A DNA stretch of 64,000 nucleotides from Piscinibacter defluvii (GCF_004011805.1 NZ_ML137196.1:690154-754153), one strand, 5' to 3'. Positions 47,769 through 57,562 are shown, counted from the stretch's first letter. Made by a program: numbers and translations. The notes: generated by a model not told the origin, from the letters alone.

Positions 47769-47842
47769 GGACGCAATGATGGTCGCCGCATCGATGCATG
47801 TGAATTGCAGAGTTAGGATCGAATGATCGATGGAGTGCATCA
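47769..47842. promoter_or_regulatory. Divergent promoter region of the LysR gene and the catabolic operon
   Basis: A 74-base AT-richer gap between prpF and the LysR gene. It holds TGCATGTGAATTGCA (47795-47809), with TGCA at each end, and TGATCGATGGAGTGCATCA just before the LysR start. LysR regulators usually bind such gaps at T-N11-A sites and control the divergent operon in response to a pathway intermediate. Which repeat is the true site cannot be told by eye. Confidence 0.45.
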
Positions 47843-48757
47843 ATGGCCCTGAACTTCGACCTGCCCGACCTGCTCGCCTTCCGCGCGGTGGCCGAGATCG
47901 GCAACTTCCGCCGTGCCGCCGAGTCGGTGCACCTCTCGCAGCCGGCGTTCAGCCGGCGCATCGACAAGCTCGAACAGGCGCTCGGCGTGCGGCTGCTGGA
48001 GCGCACGACGCGGCGCGTCGAACTGACGGCGGTCGGGCGCGAGTTCGGGCGCAAGGTGGCGCAATGGCTCGACGAACTGGACGGCACGCTGCTGGCCGTG
48101 CGCGGCGTCGCCGCCACCCGGCTGGGCGAGGTCACCGTGGCCTGCGTGCCGTCGACGGTCTACTACCACCTCTCGCAGGTGATCGGCCGCTACCGCGAGC
48201 GCTACCCCAAGCTGCGCGTGCGGGTGTTCGACGCCGGCGCGAGCGAGGTGCTGGGCGCGGTGGCACGCGGCGAGGCCGATTTCGGGCTCAACTTCATCGG
48301 CAGCCAGGAACCGGAGATCGAGTTCCGGCCGCTGCTCGAGGAACGCTTTGTGGCCGCCTGCCGGCGCGACCACCCGCTCGCCAAGCGGCGCCAGGTCAGC
48401 TGGGCCGACCTGGCGGCACACGACTACATCAACGTCGCCAAGGCCTCGGGCAACCGGCTGCTGCTGGACCAGGCGCTGGCCGGCGTCGCGGTGCGGCCCG
48501 AGGGCCTGTACGAGACGCAGCACGTGACGACGCAGCTCGGCCTGGTCGAGGCCGGGCTGGGCGTGGCCGCGGTGCCCTCGCTCGCGATGCCGGGCAAGGA
48601 CCACCCGCTGCTGGTCAGCGTCCCGCTGGTCGACCCGGTGGTCACGCGGCGCGTCGGGCTGATCCGCCGCAAGGGCCGCACGCTGTCGCCGGCCGCGCAG
48701 CAGCTCTACGACGTGTTCGCGGAGATGCGCAAGCCGGGGCGCGGGCGAAGGTCATGA
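47843..48757 (+). CDS. LysR-family regulator of the adjacent catabolic operon
   Basis: 304 aa. HTH at the N-terminus: LLAFRAVAEIGNFRRAAESV, HLSQPAFSRRIDKLEQALGV, RLLERTTRRVELTAVG. The effector domain (about 90-295) includes GEVTVACVPSTVYYHLSQV and GLVEAGLGVAAVPSLAM. Divergence from the prpF-to-lyase operon strongly suggests it is that operon's activator, like RipR beside the itaconate genes of Pseudomonas. A GGAG ribosome site precedes the ATG. Confidence 0.9.
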   Translation: MALNFDLPDLLAFRAVAEIGNFRRAAESVHLSQPAFSRRIDKLEQALGVRLLERTTRRVELTAVGREFGRKVAQWLDELDGTLLAVRGVAATRLGEVTVACVPSTVYYHLSQVIGRYRERYPKLRVRVFDAGASEVLGAVARGEADFGLNFIGSQEPEIEFRPLLEERFVAACRRDHPLAKRRQVSWADLAAHDYINVAKASGNRLLLDQALAGVAVRPEGLYETQHVTTQLGLVEAGLGVAAVPSLAMPGKDHPLLVSVPLVDPVVTRRVGLIRRKGRTLSPAAQQLYDVFAEMRKPGRGRRS

Positions 48758-48766
48758 CCCGGCCCG

Positions 48767-48772
48767 GATAAT
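48767..48772 (+). promoter_or_regulatory. Candidate -10 element (GATAAT) for mnmA
   Basis: GATAAT ends 6 bases before the mnmA ATG and lies 9 bases after the LysR stop. No ribosome site fits between, so a leaderless message is possible. Confidence 0.4.
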
Positions 48773-48778
48773 CGGCGC

Positions 48779-49927
48779 ATGGACAAGCGGCAACGGGTCG
48801 TCGTCGGGCTCTCCGGCGGGGTCGACTCCGCCGTCACCGCGCACCTGCTCAAGCAGCAGGGCCATGAGGTGATCGGCATCTTCATGAAGAACTGGGAGGA
48901 CGACGACGACAGCGAATACTGCTCGTCGCGCCAGGACTTCCTCGACGCGGCGGCGGTGGCCGACGTGCTGGGCATCGAGCTCGAGCATGTCAACTTCGCG
49001 GCGGACTACCGCGACCGGGTGTTCGCCGAGTTCCTGCGCGAGTACCAGGCCGGCCGCACGCCCAACCCGGACGTGCTGTGCAACGCCGAGATCAAGTTCA
49101 AGGCCTTCCTCGACCATGCGATCCGCCTCGGCGCGGAGAAGATCGCGACCGGCCACTACGCGCGCGTGCGCGAACGCGACGGACGCTTCGAGCTGCTGAA
49201 GGGCCTCGACCCGCTGAAGGACCAGAGCTACTTCCTGCACCGCCTGACGCAGGCGCAGCTGGCCAGGACGCTGTTCCCGGTCGGCGAACTGGCCAAGACC
49301 GAGGTGCGCCGCATCGCGGCGGAGATCGGCCTGCCGAATGCGAAGAAGAAGGATTCGACCGGCATCTGCTTCATCGGCGAGCGGCCGTTCCGCGAGTTCC
49401 TGAACCGCTACCTGGCCAACACGCCCGGCCCGATCAAGGACGACCGCGGTCGCACGATCGGCGAACACGTGGGCCTCTCCTTCTACACGCTCGGCCAGCG
49501 CAAGGGCATCGGCATCGGCGGGCTGAAGGAGCGCGGCGCGGCCAAGGGAGGCAGCGAGCACGAGCCCTGGTTCGTCGCGCGCAAGGACCTGGCCAGCAAC
49601 ACGCTCTACGTCGTGCAGGGCCACGCGCACCCCTGGCTGCTCGCCCCGGCGCTGCGCGCCGACGACACCAGCTGGATCGCCGGCACGCCGCCCGCGCCGG
49701 GGCAGCTGGCCGCCAAGACGCGCTACCGCCAGGCCGACGCCCCCTGCACGCTGGCGCACGAGAGCGATGGCAGCTTCACGCTGCGCTTCGACGAAGCGCA
49801 GTGGGCGGTGACGCCGGGCCAGTCCGCCGTGCTCTACGACGGCGAGGTCTGCCTGGGCGGCGGGGTGATCGCCGCGGCGCTGCCGGTCGAGGCCGGCGCG
49901 CCCGCGGCCCCCGTCACTGCAGCGTGA
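48779..49927 (+). CDS. mnmA: tRNA-specific 2-thiouridylase MnmA
   Basis: 382 aa. Puts sulfur on U34 of tRNA-Lys, -Glu and -Gln. PP-loop [19 protein letters not shown], the MKNWEDDD block, catalytic Cys in [12 protein letters not shown] and the second in [17 protein letters not shown]-terminal beta-barrel ([32 protein letters not shown]). The 3' end overlaps the convergent RTX gene by 14 bases. Confidence 0.96.
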   Translation: MDKRQRVVVGLSGGVDSAVTAHLLKQQGHEVIGIFMKNWEDDDDSEYCSSRQDFLDAAAVADVLGIELEHVNFAADYRDRVFAEFLREYQAGRTPNPDVLCNAEIKFKAFLDHAIRLGAEKIATGHYARVRERDGRFELLKGLDPLKDQSYFLHRLTQAQLARTLFPVGELAKTEVRRIAAEIGLPNAKKKDSTGICFIGERPFREFLNRYLANTPGPIKDDRGRTIGEHVGLSFYTLGQRKGIGIGGLKERGAAKGGSEHEPWFVARKDLASNTLYVVQGHAHPWLLAPALRADDTSWIAGTPPAPGQLAAKTRYRQADAPCTLAHESDGSFTLRFDEAQWAVTPGQSAVLYDGEVCLGGGVIAAALPVEAGAPAAPVTAA

Positions 49928-52900
49928 AGTCGCTCGCAGAGAGCGTGTTCACGCCGGTCAGCGTGGCCACCAGCTCGGCCTCGTAGCCCGTGCCGGCGCC
50001 GTCGGCATCGAACCACAGCCGCCCGGTGCCGGTCTCGAACAGGAACTGCCCGGCCGTGCCGGTGGCCACCGGCGCGGTGCCCACCACCAGCGAGAGCGCT
50101 GCATCGTCCGCCAGGCCGAAGCCGGCGCGGTCGATCACCAGCGTGTCCTCGCCGCGCACGAAGTCGGCGATCAGGTCGCCCGAGCCGGTGGCGTCGCCGC
50201 CGAAGGCGAACGAGTCCTTGCCCGCGCCGCCGATCAGCCAGTCGCCGCCGCCGCCGCCGGCCAGGAAGTCGTCGCCGGCGCGGCCTTCCAGCCGGTCGTC
50301 GCCCTTGCCGCCCCAGAAGCCATCGCTGCCGGTGCTGCCGCGCAGGTCGTCGTCGCGGTCGCTGCCGACCACCTGCTCGATGCCCACCAGCGTCAGGCCC
50401 TGCGCCATGCCGGCGTTCTTGGTGCTGTCGGCCAGGTCCACGCGCACCGACAGGTCCGAGACGATGTTGAAGAACACCGTGTCGATGCCCGATCCGCCGA
50501 CGAAGCGGTCGGTGCCGTTGGCGTCGAAATCGTCGCGCACGAAGCCGTCGTTGCCGGTGCCGCCGTCCAGCACGTCGTTGCCGTCGCCGTCGTAGAGCCA
50601 GTCGTCGCCGCCGCCGCCCTTGAGCACGTCGTTGCCGGCGTTGCCGTCGAGCAGGTCGTACAGGGCGCCGCCAGTCACCTGGTCGTGGCCGGCCGTGCCG
50701 TTGAATTCGAGCGACTCCATGCCGGAGAAGCTGGTGCCCGCGTTCACCGTCGTCGTGGCGGTGGAGAACACGAAGCTGACGCCGGTGGTCTCGTCGCCCA
50801 GGTCGAGGAAGGCGCGGTCGGTGCCGGTGCCGCCGTCGGCGCGGTCGCCGGCGTTGAAGTGCAGCGCGTCGTCGCCGGCGCCGCCGATGAGGGTGTCCGC
50901 GTCCGCGTCGGAGATCCCGCCGGTGGCGTACAGCGTGTCGTTGCCGAGCCCGCCGTCGAGCCGGTCGGCGCCGTTCCAGCCCTGGATCGAGTCGTTGCCG
51001 GCCAGGCCGCTGATCGTGTCGTGGCCGTTGTTGCCGTTGAACCAGTCGTCCAGCGCCCCGCCGGTCAGCTGGTCGTTGCCGTAGCCCGACCACAGGTGCA
51101 CGCGCTCGATGCCGGTCAGCGTGACGTTGCCGTTGACCAGCGTCGCGTTCTGGCTCAGCGTGAAGCTCAGGTCCTGGCGCGCGTCGAAGCGGCTCACCCA
51201 GGCCATGTCGGTGCCGGTGCCGCCGTCGACCGTGAACACACCGGCGGTCGAGCCGGTGGCGTTGTTGACGTAGACGGTGTCGTTGCCCGCGCCGAGCACG
51301 ATGCTGTTGGCGTGGCTGTTCGTGCCCTCCACCTCGACCTGCACCTCGTCGTCGCCGTCGCCGGCGTTGATCTTGTTGGCGCCGCCCCAGGCGGAGATGC
51401 GGTCGCGCCCGGCGCCGCCATAGACCAGGTCGTTGCCGCTGCCGGCGTCGAGCACGTCGTCGCCGTTGCCGCCGTACAGGGTGTCGTTGCCCGCGCCGGC
51501 GTCGAAGCTCACCTGCAGCGCACCGCGGCCGTCGAGCCGGTCGTTGCCCAGGCTGCTCTCGATGCTGAAGATCTCCACGTCGGTCGCGGTGGTTCCGTTG
51601 GACAGCGTCGCGGTGGTGCCGACGATCGAGAAGGTCACCGGCGTGTCGAGCGCGTCGCTGGCGTCGATCACCGCGCTGTCGGTGCCGGCGCCGCCCAGCA
51701 GGGTGTCGGCGCCGCCGCCCTTGACGATCAGGTGGTCGTCGCCGGTGCCGCCGTCGAGCCGGTCCCGGCCCGTGCCGCCGTCGAGCTGGTCGGCGCCGCC
51801 GTTGCCCACCAGCCGGTCGTTGCCGCCGTAGGAGGACAGCACGTCGTCGCCGTCGTGGGTGGTGAAGCTGTCGGCGCCGTCCGAGCCGGTGATGGTGTAG
51901 GCCTCGACGTTGATCAGCGTGGTGCCGTCGGCCAGCATGTTCTGCAGCGAGGGCGCCTTGGCCGTGAACGCACCGGCCAGCCCGTTCAGCTCGACCCGGT
52001 CGATGCCGGTGCCGCCGTCGATCACGTCCGCGCCGTTGCCGGCGAACACCGTCACGGTGTCGTTGCCGGCACCCCCCTGCAGCGTGTCCAGGCCGGCGCC
52101 GCCGCGCAGCAGGTCGTTGCCGTTGTCGCCGCGCAGCAGGTCGTTGCCTTCGTCGCCCTGCAGCATGTCGTTGCCGTCGCCGCCGTAGGCGATGTCGTTG
52201 CCGGTGCCGAGGAACACCGTGTCGTTGCCGTTCTGGCCGTAGGCCACGTCGCGCCCGTCGCCGGCGGAGAGGTAGTCGTCGCCGTGCCCGCCGCGCAGCT
52301 TGTCGGCGCCGGTGCCGCCGAACAGCGAATCGCTGCCCGCGCCGCCGTCCAGCGAGTCGTCGCCGTCGCTGCCGTCGAGCGCGTCGCGCCCGCCGTTGCC
52401 GACCAGCGTGTCGTTGCCGGCGTTGCCGGTGAACGAGTCGCCCCAGCGCCCGCCGGTCAGGGTGTCGGCGGCGCTGCCGCCGCGCACCGACCAGCGCTCG
52501 ATGCCGGTCAGGCTGACGTTGCCGAACAAGGTGCTGGTGCCGGCCGCGTCGGTCACCGTCAGGTTCACGGCGCCGGTTTCGCCGGCCAGGTCGATGTCCA
52601 GCAGGTCGAGGCCGAGGCCGCCGTCCAGCCGGTCGCCGGCCCGCTCGGCGGCCGTGCCGAGCATCAGCATGTCGTCGCCGGTGCCGCCGCGCACGATGTC
52701 GACGCCGGCGCCGCCGGAGAGCAGGTCGTCGCCCGAGCCGCCGTCGAGCTGGTCGCCGCCGCTGCCGCCGAACAGCCAGTCGTCCTGGAATTCGCCGAAC
52801 AGCCGGTCGGCGCCGTCGCCGCCGTCCAGGTTGTCGCGGTTCATGCCGCCGTACAGCCAGTCGTTGCCGGCGTCGCCGAACAGGCCGTCGCCGGTGTCGG

Positions 52901-52946
52901 CGCCGCGCAGGGTGTCGGCACCGGGGGTGCCGGGGATGAAGGCCAT
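49914..52946 (-). CDS. Large RTX-repeat calcium-binding protein
   Basis: 1010 aa. It begins directly with repeats ([20 protein letters not shown]) after a GGAG ribosome site and has no N-terminal signal. Dozens of GGxGxDxLx nonapeptides run through most of the length ([26 protein letters not shown]), separated by beta-rich segments with LTGIERW-type blocks. The C-terminal about 100 residues ([44 protein letters not shown]) resemble the secretion signal of type I-exported RTX proteins. No catalytic domain is evident. The type I exporter genes are not nearby. Confidence 0.85.
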   Translation of the reverse strand: MAFIPGTPGADTLRGADTGDGLFGDAGNDWLYGGMNRDNLDGGDGADRLFGEFQDDWLFGGSGGDQLDGGSGDDLLSGGAGVDIVRGGTGDDMLMLGTAAERAGDRLDGGLGLDLLDIDLAGETGAVNLTVTDAAGTSTLFGNVSLTGIERWSVRGGSAADTLTGGRWGDSFTGNAGNDTLVGNGGRDALDGSDGDDSLDGGAGSDSLFGGTGADKLRGGHGDDYLSAGDGRDVAYGQNGNDTVFLGTGNDIAYGGDGNDMLQGDEGNDLLRGDNGNDLLRGGAGLDTLQGGAGNDTVTVFAGNGADVIDGGTGIDRVELNGLAGAFTAKAPSLQNMLADGTTLINVEAYTITGSDGADSFTTHDGDDVLSSYGGNDRLVGNGGADQLDGGTGRDRLDGGTGDDHLIVKGGGADTLLGGAGTDSAVIDASDALDTPVTFSIVGTTATLSNGTTATDVEIFSIESSLGNDRLDGRGALQVSFDAGAGNDTLYGGNGDDVLDAGSGNDLVYGGAGRDRISAWGGANKINAGDGDDEVQVEVEGTNSHANSIVLGAGNDTVYVNNATGSTAGVFTVDGGTGTDMAWVSRFDARQDLSFTLSQNATLVNGNVTLTGIERVHLWSGYGNDQLTGGALDDWFNGNNGHDTISGLAGNDSIQGWNGADRLDGGLGNDTLYATGGISDADADTLIGGAGDDALHFNAGDRADGGTGTDRAFLDLGDETTGVSFVFSTATTTVNAGTSFSGMESLEFNGTAGHDQVTGGALYDLLDGNAGNDVLKGGGGDDWLYDGDGNDVLDGGTGNDGFVRDDFDANGTDRFVGGSGIDTVFFNIVSDLSVRVDLADSTKNAGMAQGLTLVGIEQVVGSDRDDDLRGSTGSDGFWGGKGDDRLEGRAGDDFLAGGGGGDWLIGGAGKDSFAFGGDATGSGDLIADFVRGEDTLVIDRAGFGLADDAALSLVVGTAPVATGTAGQFLFETGTGRLWFDADGAGTGYEAELVATLTGVNTLSASDFTLQ

Positions 52947-53066
52947 GTGCAATCTCCGTGGGTCGGTGGAATGCACGCAGTCTTCCCGCCGCGACGCGCT
53001 GCGGCATCGCCCGAAGGAGCCAGCGGCGGGCCATGGCCCGCCGGCGCCAGGCCGGCGCCCGGCGGC

Positions 53067-53672
53067 TCAGCGCGGTGCGCCGAGGTCCATGGTCCAGTAG
53101 GTGCGGTAGGTCGTGGACGAGGTGCCGCTGACGCAGGCGAGCCCGACCTCGCTGAAGGCCGGGTTCAGCAGGTTGGCGCAATGGCCCTCGCTGGCGATCC
53201 AGCCGTCCACCACCTGGTTGATGCCGGTCTGACCGGCGGCGATGTTCTCGCCCAGGCTGCGCCAGTCGTAGCCCGCCGCGCTGACGCGGCTGCCCAGCGT
53301 GCTGCCGCCGGTGCCGGTGTGCGAGAAGAAGTCGTTCGCCACCATGTCCTGCGAATGGGCCTCGGCCGCCTGCGTGAGCCGGTTGTTCCAGGCCAGCGCC
53401 GGGGCGGGCGCGAAGACCCCGCGCGAGCCGCAGGTCGCGCCCGAGGCCCGCCACTGGTTGATGCGGGCCATCGCCGCGGGCAGGAAATCGGGCAGGCCGC
53501 AGGTCGAGGCCGCGGCGGGCGCGCCGGTGGGCGCCGGCGCAGGCGCCGGGGACGGAACCGGGGCGGGGGCGGCCCCCGGCGCCGGGGCATCACCACCACC
53601 GCCGCCGCAGGCCGCCAGGCTGGCGGCCATCCACAGCAGCAGGGTTCGGGAGGACAGCTTCGGGCAGGACAT
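53067..53672 (-). CDS. CAP-domain (SCP/YkwD-like) lipoprotein
   Basis: 201 aa. Lipoprotein signal with LAAC (Cys22) then a run of glycines and a Pro/Ala linker (about 30-55). The CAP domain covers the rest: MARINQWRASGATCG, LTQAAEAHSQDMVANDFFSH, GYDWRSLGENIAAGQ, VVDGWIASEGHCANLLNPAF and VGLACVSG, with the cavity His and Glu residues. The bacterial role of CAP proteins is unsettled. It lies 120 bases upstream of the RTX gene on the same strand, so the two may be co-expressed; the gap holds only GC-rich sequence. Confidence 0.87.
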   Translation of the reverse strand: MSCPKLSSRTLLLWMAASLAACGGGGGDAPAPGAAPAPVPSPAPAPAPTGAPAAASTCGLPDFLPAAMARINQWRASGATCGSRGVFAPAPALAWNNRLTQAAEAHSQDMVANDFFSHTGTGGSTLGSRVSAAGYDWRSLGENIAAGQTGINQVVDGWIASEGHCANLLNPAFSEVGLACVSGTSSTTYRTYWTMDLGAPR

Positions 53673-53842
53673 GGCCGCAGGCTAGCGCCGCGCCGGCGCG
53701 CCGCGGTGAACAGACGTAAGCCGGCGCGCAGCGTGCGGACCGGCCGTGACAAGCCGCACGCGGGTGGCCGTGCCGCCCGGCCCGGTTCAAGTCGGAGCCC
53801 GCCCCGGCCGATAGCACGTCCACGCCCGACCTCGCCCCGCCC

Positions 53843-54451
53843 ATGTTCATTCCGTTGCGCCTTGCTCCCTGCCTCGCCCTGCTCGCCGCGCCGGCCGCGC
53901 AGGCGGGCACGCTGGTGGTGGCGATCGCCGATGCGGCCGGGCAGCCGCTCGCCGACGCGGTGGCGCTGCTCGAGCCGGCGTCGGGCCGGCTGCCGGTCAA
54001 GCCGCTGGCCGACGTGGAGATCTCGCAGGCCAAGCGCCGCTTCCAGCCGCGCGTGACGCTGATCACGACCGGCACGAAGGTGAACTTCCCCAACTTCGAC
54101 ACGGTACGCCACCACGTCTACTCGTTCTCGGCCGCCAAGACCTTCGAGCTGAAGCTCTACGCCGGCGTGCCGGCCGCGCCGGTCACCTTCGACAAGCCGG
54201 GCATCGCGGTGCTCGGCTGCAACATCCACGACCGCATGGCCGCCTGGGTGGTGGTGGCCGACACGCCGTTTGCCGCGCGCAGCGGCGCCGACGGCCTGGT
54301 GCGCCTCGCCGACGTGCCGGCGGGCGACTACCGTCTCAGCGTCTGGCACCCGGGCCTGCCGGCGGCCACGCCGCTCGCGCCGGTGGCGCTGACGCTCGGT
54401 GCCGGCGACACGCAGCACACGGCGCGCCTGCCGGTCAGCGCCGAGCCATGA
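53843..54451 (+). CDS. Cupredoxin-like periplasmic protein
   Basis: 202 aa with signal peptide (MFIPLRLAPCLALLAAPAAQ). A plastocyanin-like fold with type 1 copper ligands: His90 or His91 in FDTVRHHVYSFS, and Cys126, His129, Met132 in VLGCNIHDRMAAWV. The C-terminal part is a carboxypeptidase-regulatory-like beta domain (VRLADVPAGDYRLSVWHPGL). It is often annotated as a methylamine-utilisation protein, though no such pathway is here. The ATGA overlap with the GGDEF/EAL gene suggests a shared role. Confidence 0.85.
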   Translation: MFIPLRLAPCLALLAAPAAQAGTLVVAIADAAGQPLADAVALLEPASGRLPVKPLADVEISQAKRRFQPRVTLITTGTKVNFPNFDTVRHHVYSFSAAKTFELKLYAGVPAAPVTFDKPGIAVLGCNIHDRMAAWVVVADTPFAARSGADGLVRLADVPAGDYRLSVWHPGLPAATPLAPVALTLGAGDTQHTARLPVSAEP

Positions 54452-56907
54452 TGCGCGGGCTGTCACCGCTGCGCCGCGCCTGGAGCGGCTCGCTGCGCGG
54501 CCGCATGGTCGCGCTGTTCCTCGGCCTGCTGGCGCTGGTGCAGATCGCCAGCTTCGCGGCCATCAGCGCCGGCCTGGCCGGCCACGCGCGCAGCAGCCTG
54601 CCGGCGCAACTCGAGGTCGGCGAGCGGGTGCTCGGCCGGCTGCTCGACCAGCGCGCGCAGACCCTGTTCGAGGGCGCGCGCCTGCTGGCCAAGGACTACG
54701 GCTTCCGCGAGGCGGCGCTGACCAACGACACCGAGACCATCGCCTCGGTGCTGGAGAACGCCGGCGACCGTATCGGCGCCACCGAGGTGGCCTGGCTGGA
54801 CACCAGCCTCGCGCTGCGCGCCACCGCCGGCACGCACGGGCAGCGCCGCGAACTCGCCGCCGCGGCTACCGAGCTCGGCTTGCGTGCGGCCGCCGGCGGC
54901 CGTGCCACCGGCCTGGCGCTGCTGGACGGCAAGCCGCACCTGATGGTGCTGGTGCCGATGGAAGCGCCTCGGCTGGTGGGCTGGGTGCTGATGGGCTTCG
55001 TGGTCGACGATCAGCTCGGCCGCGACATGCGCCAGCTCTCGGCGCTGCACCTGACGCTGCTGACGCGCAGCGCGACCGGCGCGCCCTGGCAGCCGGTGCT
55101 CAGCACCCTGGCGCCGGCGCAGGCGCAGCAGCTCGCGGCGCAGCGCTGGAGCGCCCAGGGCGAGGCGGTGGCCGGCATGCGCGCGGTGCAGGTCGACGGC
55201 GAGGAGCTCGGCGTGCACGGCCGCTGGCTCACGCCGCTGGCCGCGCCCGGCAGCGACGCGGGCACCGAGGCCGACGCAGCGGTGCTCGCACTCGTCTCGC
55301 TGTCGATCGACGCCGCCACGCAGACGCCACGCGAGCTGCAGGTCGGCCTGCTGGCCATCACGCTGGCCGGCTTCGCGATCTTCGCGGCCGGCAGCCTGGT
55401 CACCGCGCGCCGCGTCACCACGCCGCTGCGCACGCTGGGCGCCGCGGCCGAGCGGCTCGGCGCGGGCGACTACGCCACGCCGGTGCCCGGCCTGCAGCGC
55501 GCCGACGAGATCGGCATGCTGGCGCAGAGCTTCGAGACCATGCGGGTCAACGTGGCCGACAAGGACACGCAGATCCGCCGCCTGGCCTACTGGGACACGC
55601 TGACCGGGCTGCCCAACCGCGCGATGTTCCGCGACGCGGTGCTCGCGTCGATCGAGCGGGCGCGCCGCGAGGGCGGCTCGGTGGCGGTGCTGATGCTGGA
55701 CCTGGACCGCTTCAAGCACGTCAACGACGTGCTCGGCTACCACTTCGGCGACCTGCTGCTGCAGGGCGTGGCCGAGCGGCTGACGCAGCAGGTGCTGCGC
55801 GGCCAGGACCTGGTGGCGCGCCTGTCGGGCGACGAGTTCGCGGTGCTGCTGCGCGAGGGCGACGCGGCGCTGGCGCGCTCGGTGGCGCAGCGCATCGCAC
55901 GTGCCTTCGACCGGCCGGTGGACCTGCAGGAGCACAAGGTCGACCTGGGCGCGGGCATCGGCATGGCCTGCTGGCCCGAGCACGCGGCCGACGCCGATGC
56001 GCTGCTCAACCGCGCCGAGGTGGCGATGGTCGCGGCCAAGCGCAGCGCCGCCGGCCCGCTGATGTACGACGCGGCGATCGACGCGGGCAGCGCGCAGACG
56101 CTGTCGCTGCTGTCGGAGCTGCGCCACGCCGTGGAGCACGGCGAGCTGCGCCTCTTCCTGCAGCCCAAGCTCTCGCTGGACGCCGGCCACGTGGTCGGTG
56201 CCGAGGCGCTGGTGCGCTGGCAGCATCCCCAGCGCGGCCTGGTGCCGCCGCTGCAGTTCATCCCCTTCGCCGAGCAGACCGGCTTCATCCGCGTGCTCAC
56301 CATGTGGGTGTTCGAGGAGGCCGCGCGGCTGTGGCTCGCGCTGCAGGCGCAGGGCGCGCTGCTCAAGCTCTCGGTCAACCTGTCCACGCGCGACCTGCTC
56401 GACCCCGAGCTGCCGGCCAAGTTCGACGCGCTGCTGCTGCGCCACCGCGTGCCGGCCGAGGCCTTCTGCCTCGAGATCACCGAGAGCGCGATCATGGACG
56501 ACCCGCAGCGCGCGCTGGCCACGCTGAACAAGCTCAGCGCGATGGGCTTCAGGCTCTCGATCGACGACTTCGGCACCGGCTACTCCTCGCTCGCCTACCT
56601 GAAGCGGCTGCCGGTGGACGAGCTGAAGATCGACAAGAGCTTCGTGACCAACATGGAGCGCGACCTCGACGACGCCACCATCGTGCGCTCGACCATCGAC
56701 CTGGCGCACAACCTGGGCCTCTCGGTGGTGGCCGAGGGCGTGGAGAACGCCAAGGCCTGGGACCTGCTGCGCGAGCTGCGCTGCGACGAGGCGCAGGGTT
56801 ATCACATGGGCCGGCCGATGCCCGCGGAGGAGTTCGGCAAGTGGTCCACGCTGTGGATCGAGCGGCGCCGGCCGTTCGCCGTCAGCAGCCCGATGCGCCT
56901 GCACTGA
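54448..56907 (+). CDS. Membrane GGDEF/EAL protein (cyclic-di-GMP turnover)
   Basis: 819 aa. TM1 about 17-42; a periplasmic sensor of about 260 residues; TM2 about 298-318; HAMP (RVTTPLRTLGAAAERLGAGD); GGDEF domain with SGDEF (460-464) in place of GGDEF; EAL domain with intact Glu586-Ala-Leu, NLSTRDLL, EITESAIMDD, DDFGTGYSSLAYLK and VVAEGVEN. The EAL part should be an active phosphodiesterase; the cyclase site, one base off consensus, may be active, weak or regulatory. It is translationally coupled to the cupredoxin gene, which may feed its sensor domain. Confidence 0.92.
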   Translation: MMRGLSPLRRAWSGSLRGRMVALFLGLLALVQIASFAAISAGLAGHARSSLPAQLEVGERVLGRLLDQRAQTLFEGARLLAKDYGFREAALTNDTETIASVLENAGDRIGATEVAWLDTSLALRATAGTHGQRRELAAAATELGLRAAAGGRATGLALLDGKPHLMVLVPMEAPRLVGWVLMGFVVDDQLGRDMRQLSALHLTLLTRSATGAPWQPVLSTLAPAQAQQLAAQRWSAQGEAVAGMRAVQVDGEELGVHGRWLTPLAAPGSDAGTEADAAVLALVSLSIDAATQTPRELQVGLLAITLAGFAIFAAGSLVTARRVTTPLRTLGAAAERLGAGDYATPVPGLQRADEIGMLAQSFETMRVNVADKDTQIRRLAYWDTLTGLPNRAMFRDAVLASIERARREGGSVAVLMLDLDRFKHVNDVLGYHFGDLLLQGVAERLTQQVLRGQDLVARLSGDEFAVLLREGDAALARSVAQRIARAFDRPVDLQEHKVDLGAGIGMACWPEHAADADALLNRAEVAMVAAKRSAAGPLMYDAAIDAGSAQTLSLLSELRHAVEHGELRLFLQPKLSLDAGHVVGAEALVRWQHPQRGLVPPLQFIPFAEQTGFIRVLTMWVFEEAARLWLALQAQGALLKLSVNLSTRDLLDPELPAKFDALLLRHRVPAEAFCLEITESAIMDDPQRALATLNKLSAMGFRLSIDDFGTGYSSLAYLKRLPVDELKIDKSFVTNMERDLDDATIVRSTIDLAHNLGLSVVAEGVENAKAWDLLRELRCDEAQGYHMGRPMPAEEFGKWSTLWIERRRPFAVSSPMRLH

Positions 56908-56982
56908 GCCTGGCAGGCCCGGCCGCGGGGCCGCCGATAGAATCGAGCGCTTTTCGCGCACGCGACGCGGCGGAGGAATGAG

Positions 56983-57486
56983 ATGCTCGATCAGGAAGAC
57001 GAAGGCACACGCATCGGGGTATGGGTGGTCCTGGGGGTGGTGTTCTTCGTGTTGACCGGCGTGATCGGCGGCCTCGCGCTGCGCCAGCTGCAGGCGGGCA
57101 AGGCGGCAGCCCAGCCCGTGGCCACCGCCGCCGCGGCGGGCGACGAGCTGGTCGACGCGCCGCTGACCGGCGAGCTGTTGGGCAAGCTCTACTTCGAGCT
57201 CGGCCAGGCCACGCTGCCGAGCGATGCGGCGGCGACCCTGTCCGCCGCCGCCAAGGCCCTGGCTGACGCGCCGGGCAAGCGGCTGGTGCTGTCCGGCTTC
57301 CACGACACCAGCGGCGACCCGGCCAAGAACGCCGAACTCGCCAAGCAGCGCGCCATCGCCGTGCGCGAGGCGCTCAAGGCGGCCGGCGCGGAGGCGGCCC
57401 GCCTCGCGCTGCGCAAGCCGGAGAGCACCGCCGGCGGCACCGACGCGCAGGAGGCGCGCCGTGTCGAGCTGCGCCTGGTCGACTAG
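56983..57486 (+). CDS. OmpA-family protein with N-terminal membrane anchor
   Basis: 167 aa. One TM helix (about 12-33, IGVWVVLGVVFFVLTGVIGG) and an OmpA-like peptidoglycan-binding domain (about 65-165): LYFELGQATLPSDAAATLSA, LVLSGFHDTSGDPAKNAELA, KQRAIAVREALKAAG. A -10-like TAGAAT lies about 40 bases upstream and a GGAGGA site precedes the ATG. Anchored in the inner membrane and binding the cell wall, as in MotB or Pal-like proteins, but no motor or Tol genes are near. Confidence 0.85.
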   Translation: MLDQEDEGTRIGVWVVLGVVFFVLTGVIGGLALRQLQAGKAAAQPVATAAAAGDELVDAPLTGELLGKLYFELGQATLPSDAAATLSAAAKALADAPGKRLVLSGFHDTSGDPAKNAELAKQRAIAVREALKAAGAEAARLALRKPESTAGGTDAQEARRVELRLVD

Positions 57487-57507
57487 GGCCTGCGGCTTCA
57501 TGCCCGG

Positions 57508-57534
57508 CTCCCCCGCGCCCCGTCCGCGAGGGAG
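57508..57534 (+). terminator. Possible hairpin terminator after the OmpA-like gene
   Basis: CTCCCCCGCG and CGCGAGGGAG pair with one mismatch around a 7-base loop, 22 bases past the stop codon. No T-run follows, so it may only stabilise the 3' end. Confidence 0.3.
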
Positions 57535-57562
57535 GCTCCAGCCAGCCTGACGAGCGCGCCGC

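Noticed and set aside
49914-52946. CRISPR-like or tandem DNA repeat array
   Set aside because: The regular pattern is the codon pattern of RTX nonapeptides with variable bases, not identical repeats with spacers.
50685-54056. Very long open frame (over 1100 codons) on the plus strand, opposite the RTX gene
   Set aside because: It mirrors the repetitive GC-rich RTX codons; composition is low-complexity Val/Ala/Gly and it crosses three real genes. No family features.
53843-54451. Methylamine-utilisation function for the cupredoxin
   Set aside because: That label comes from annotation habit; no methylamine dehydrogenase or related gene is present.
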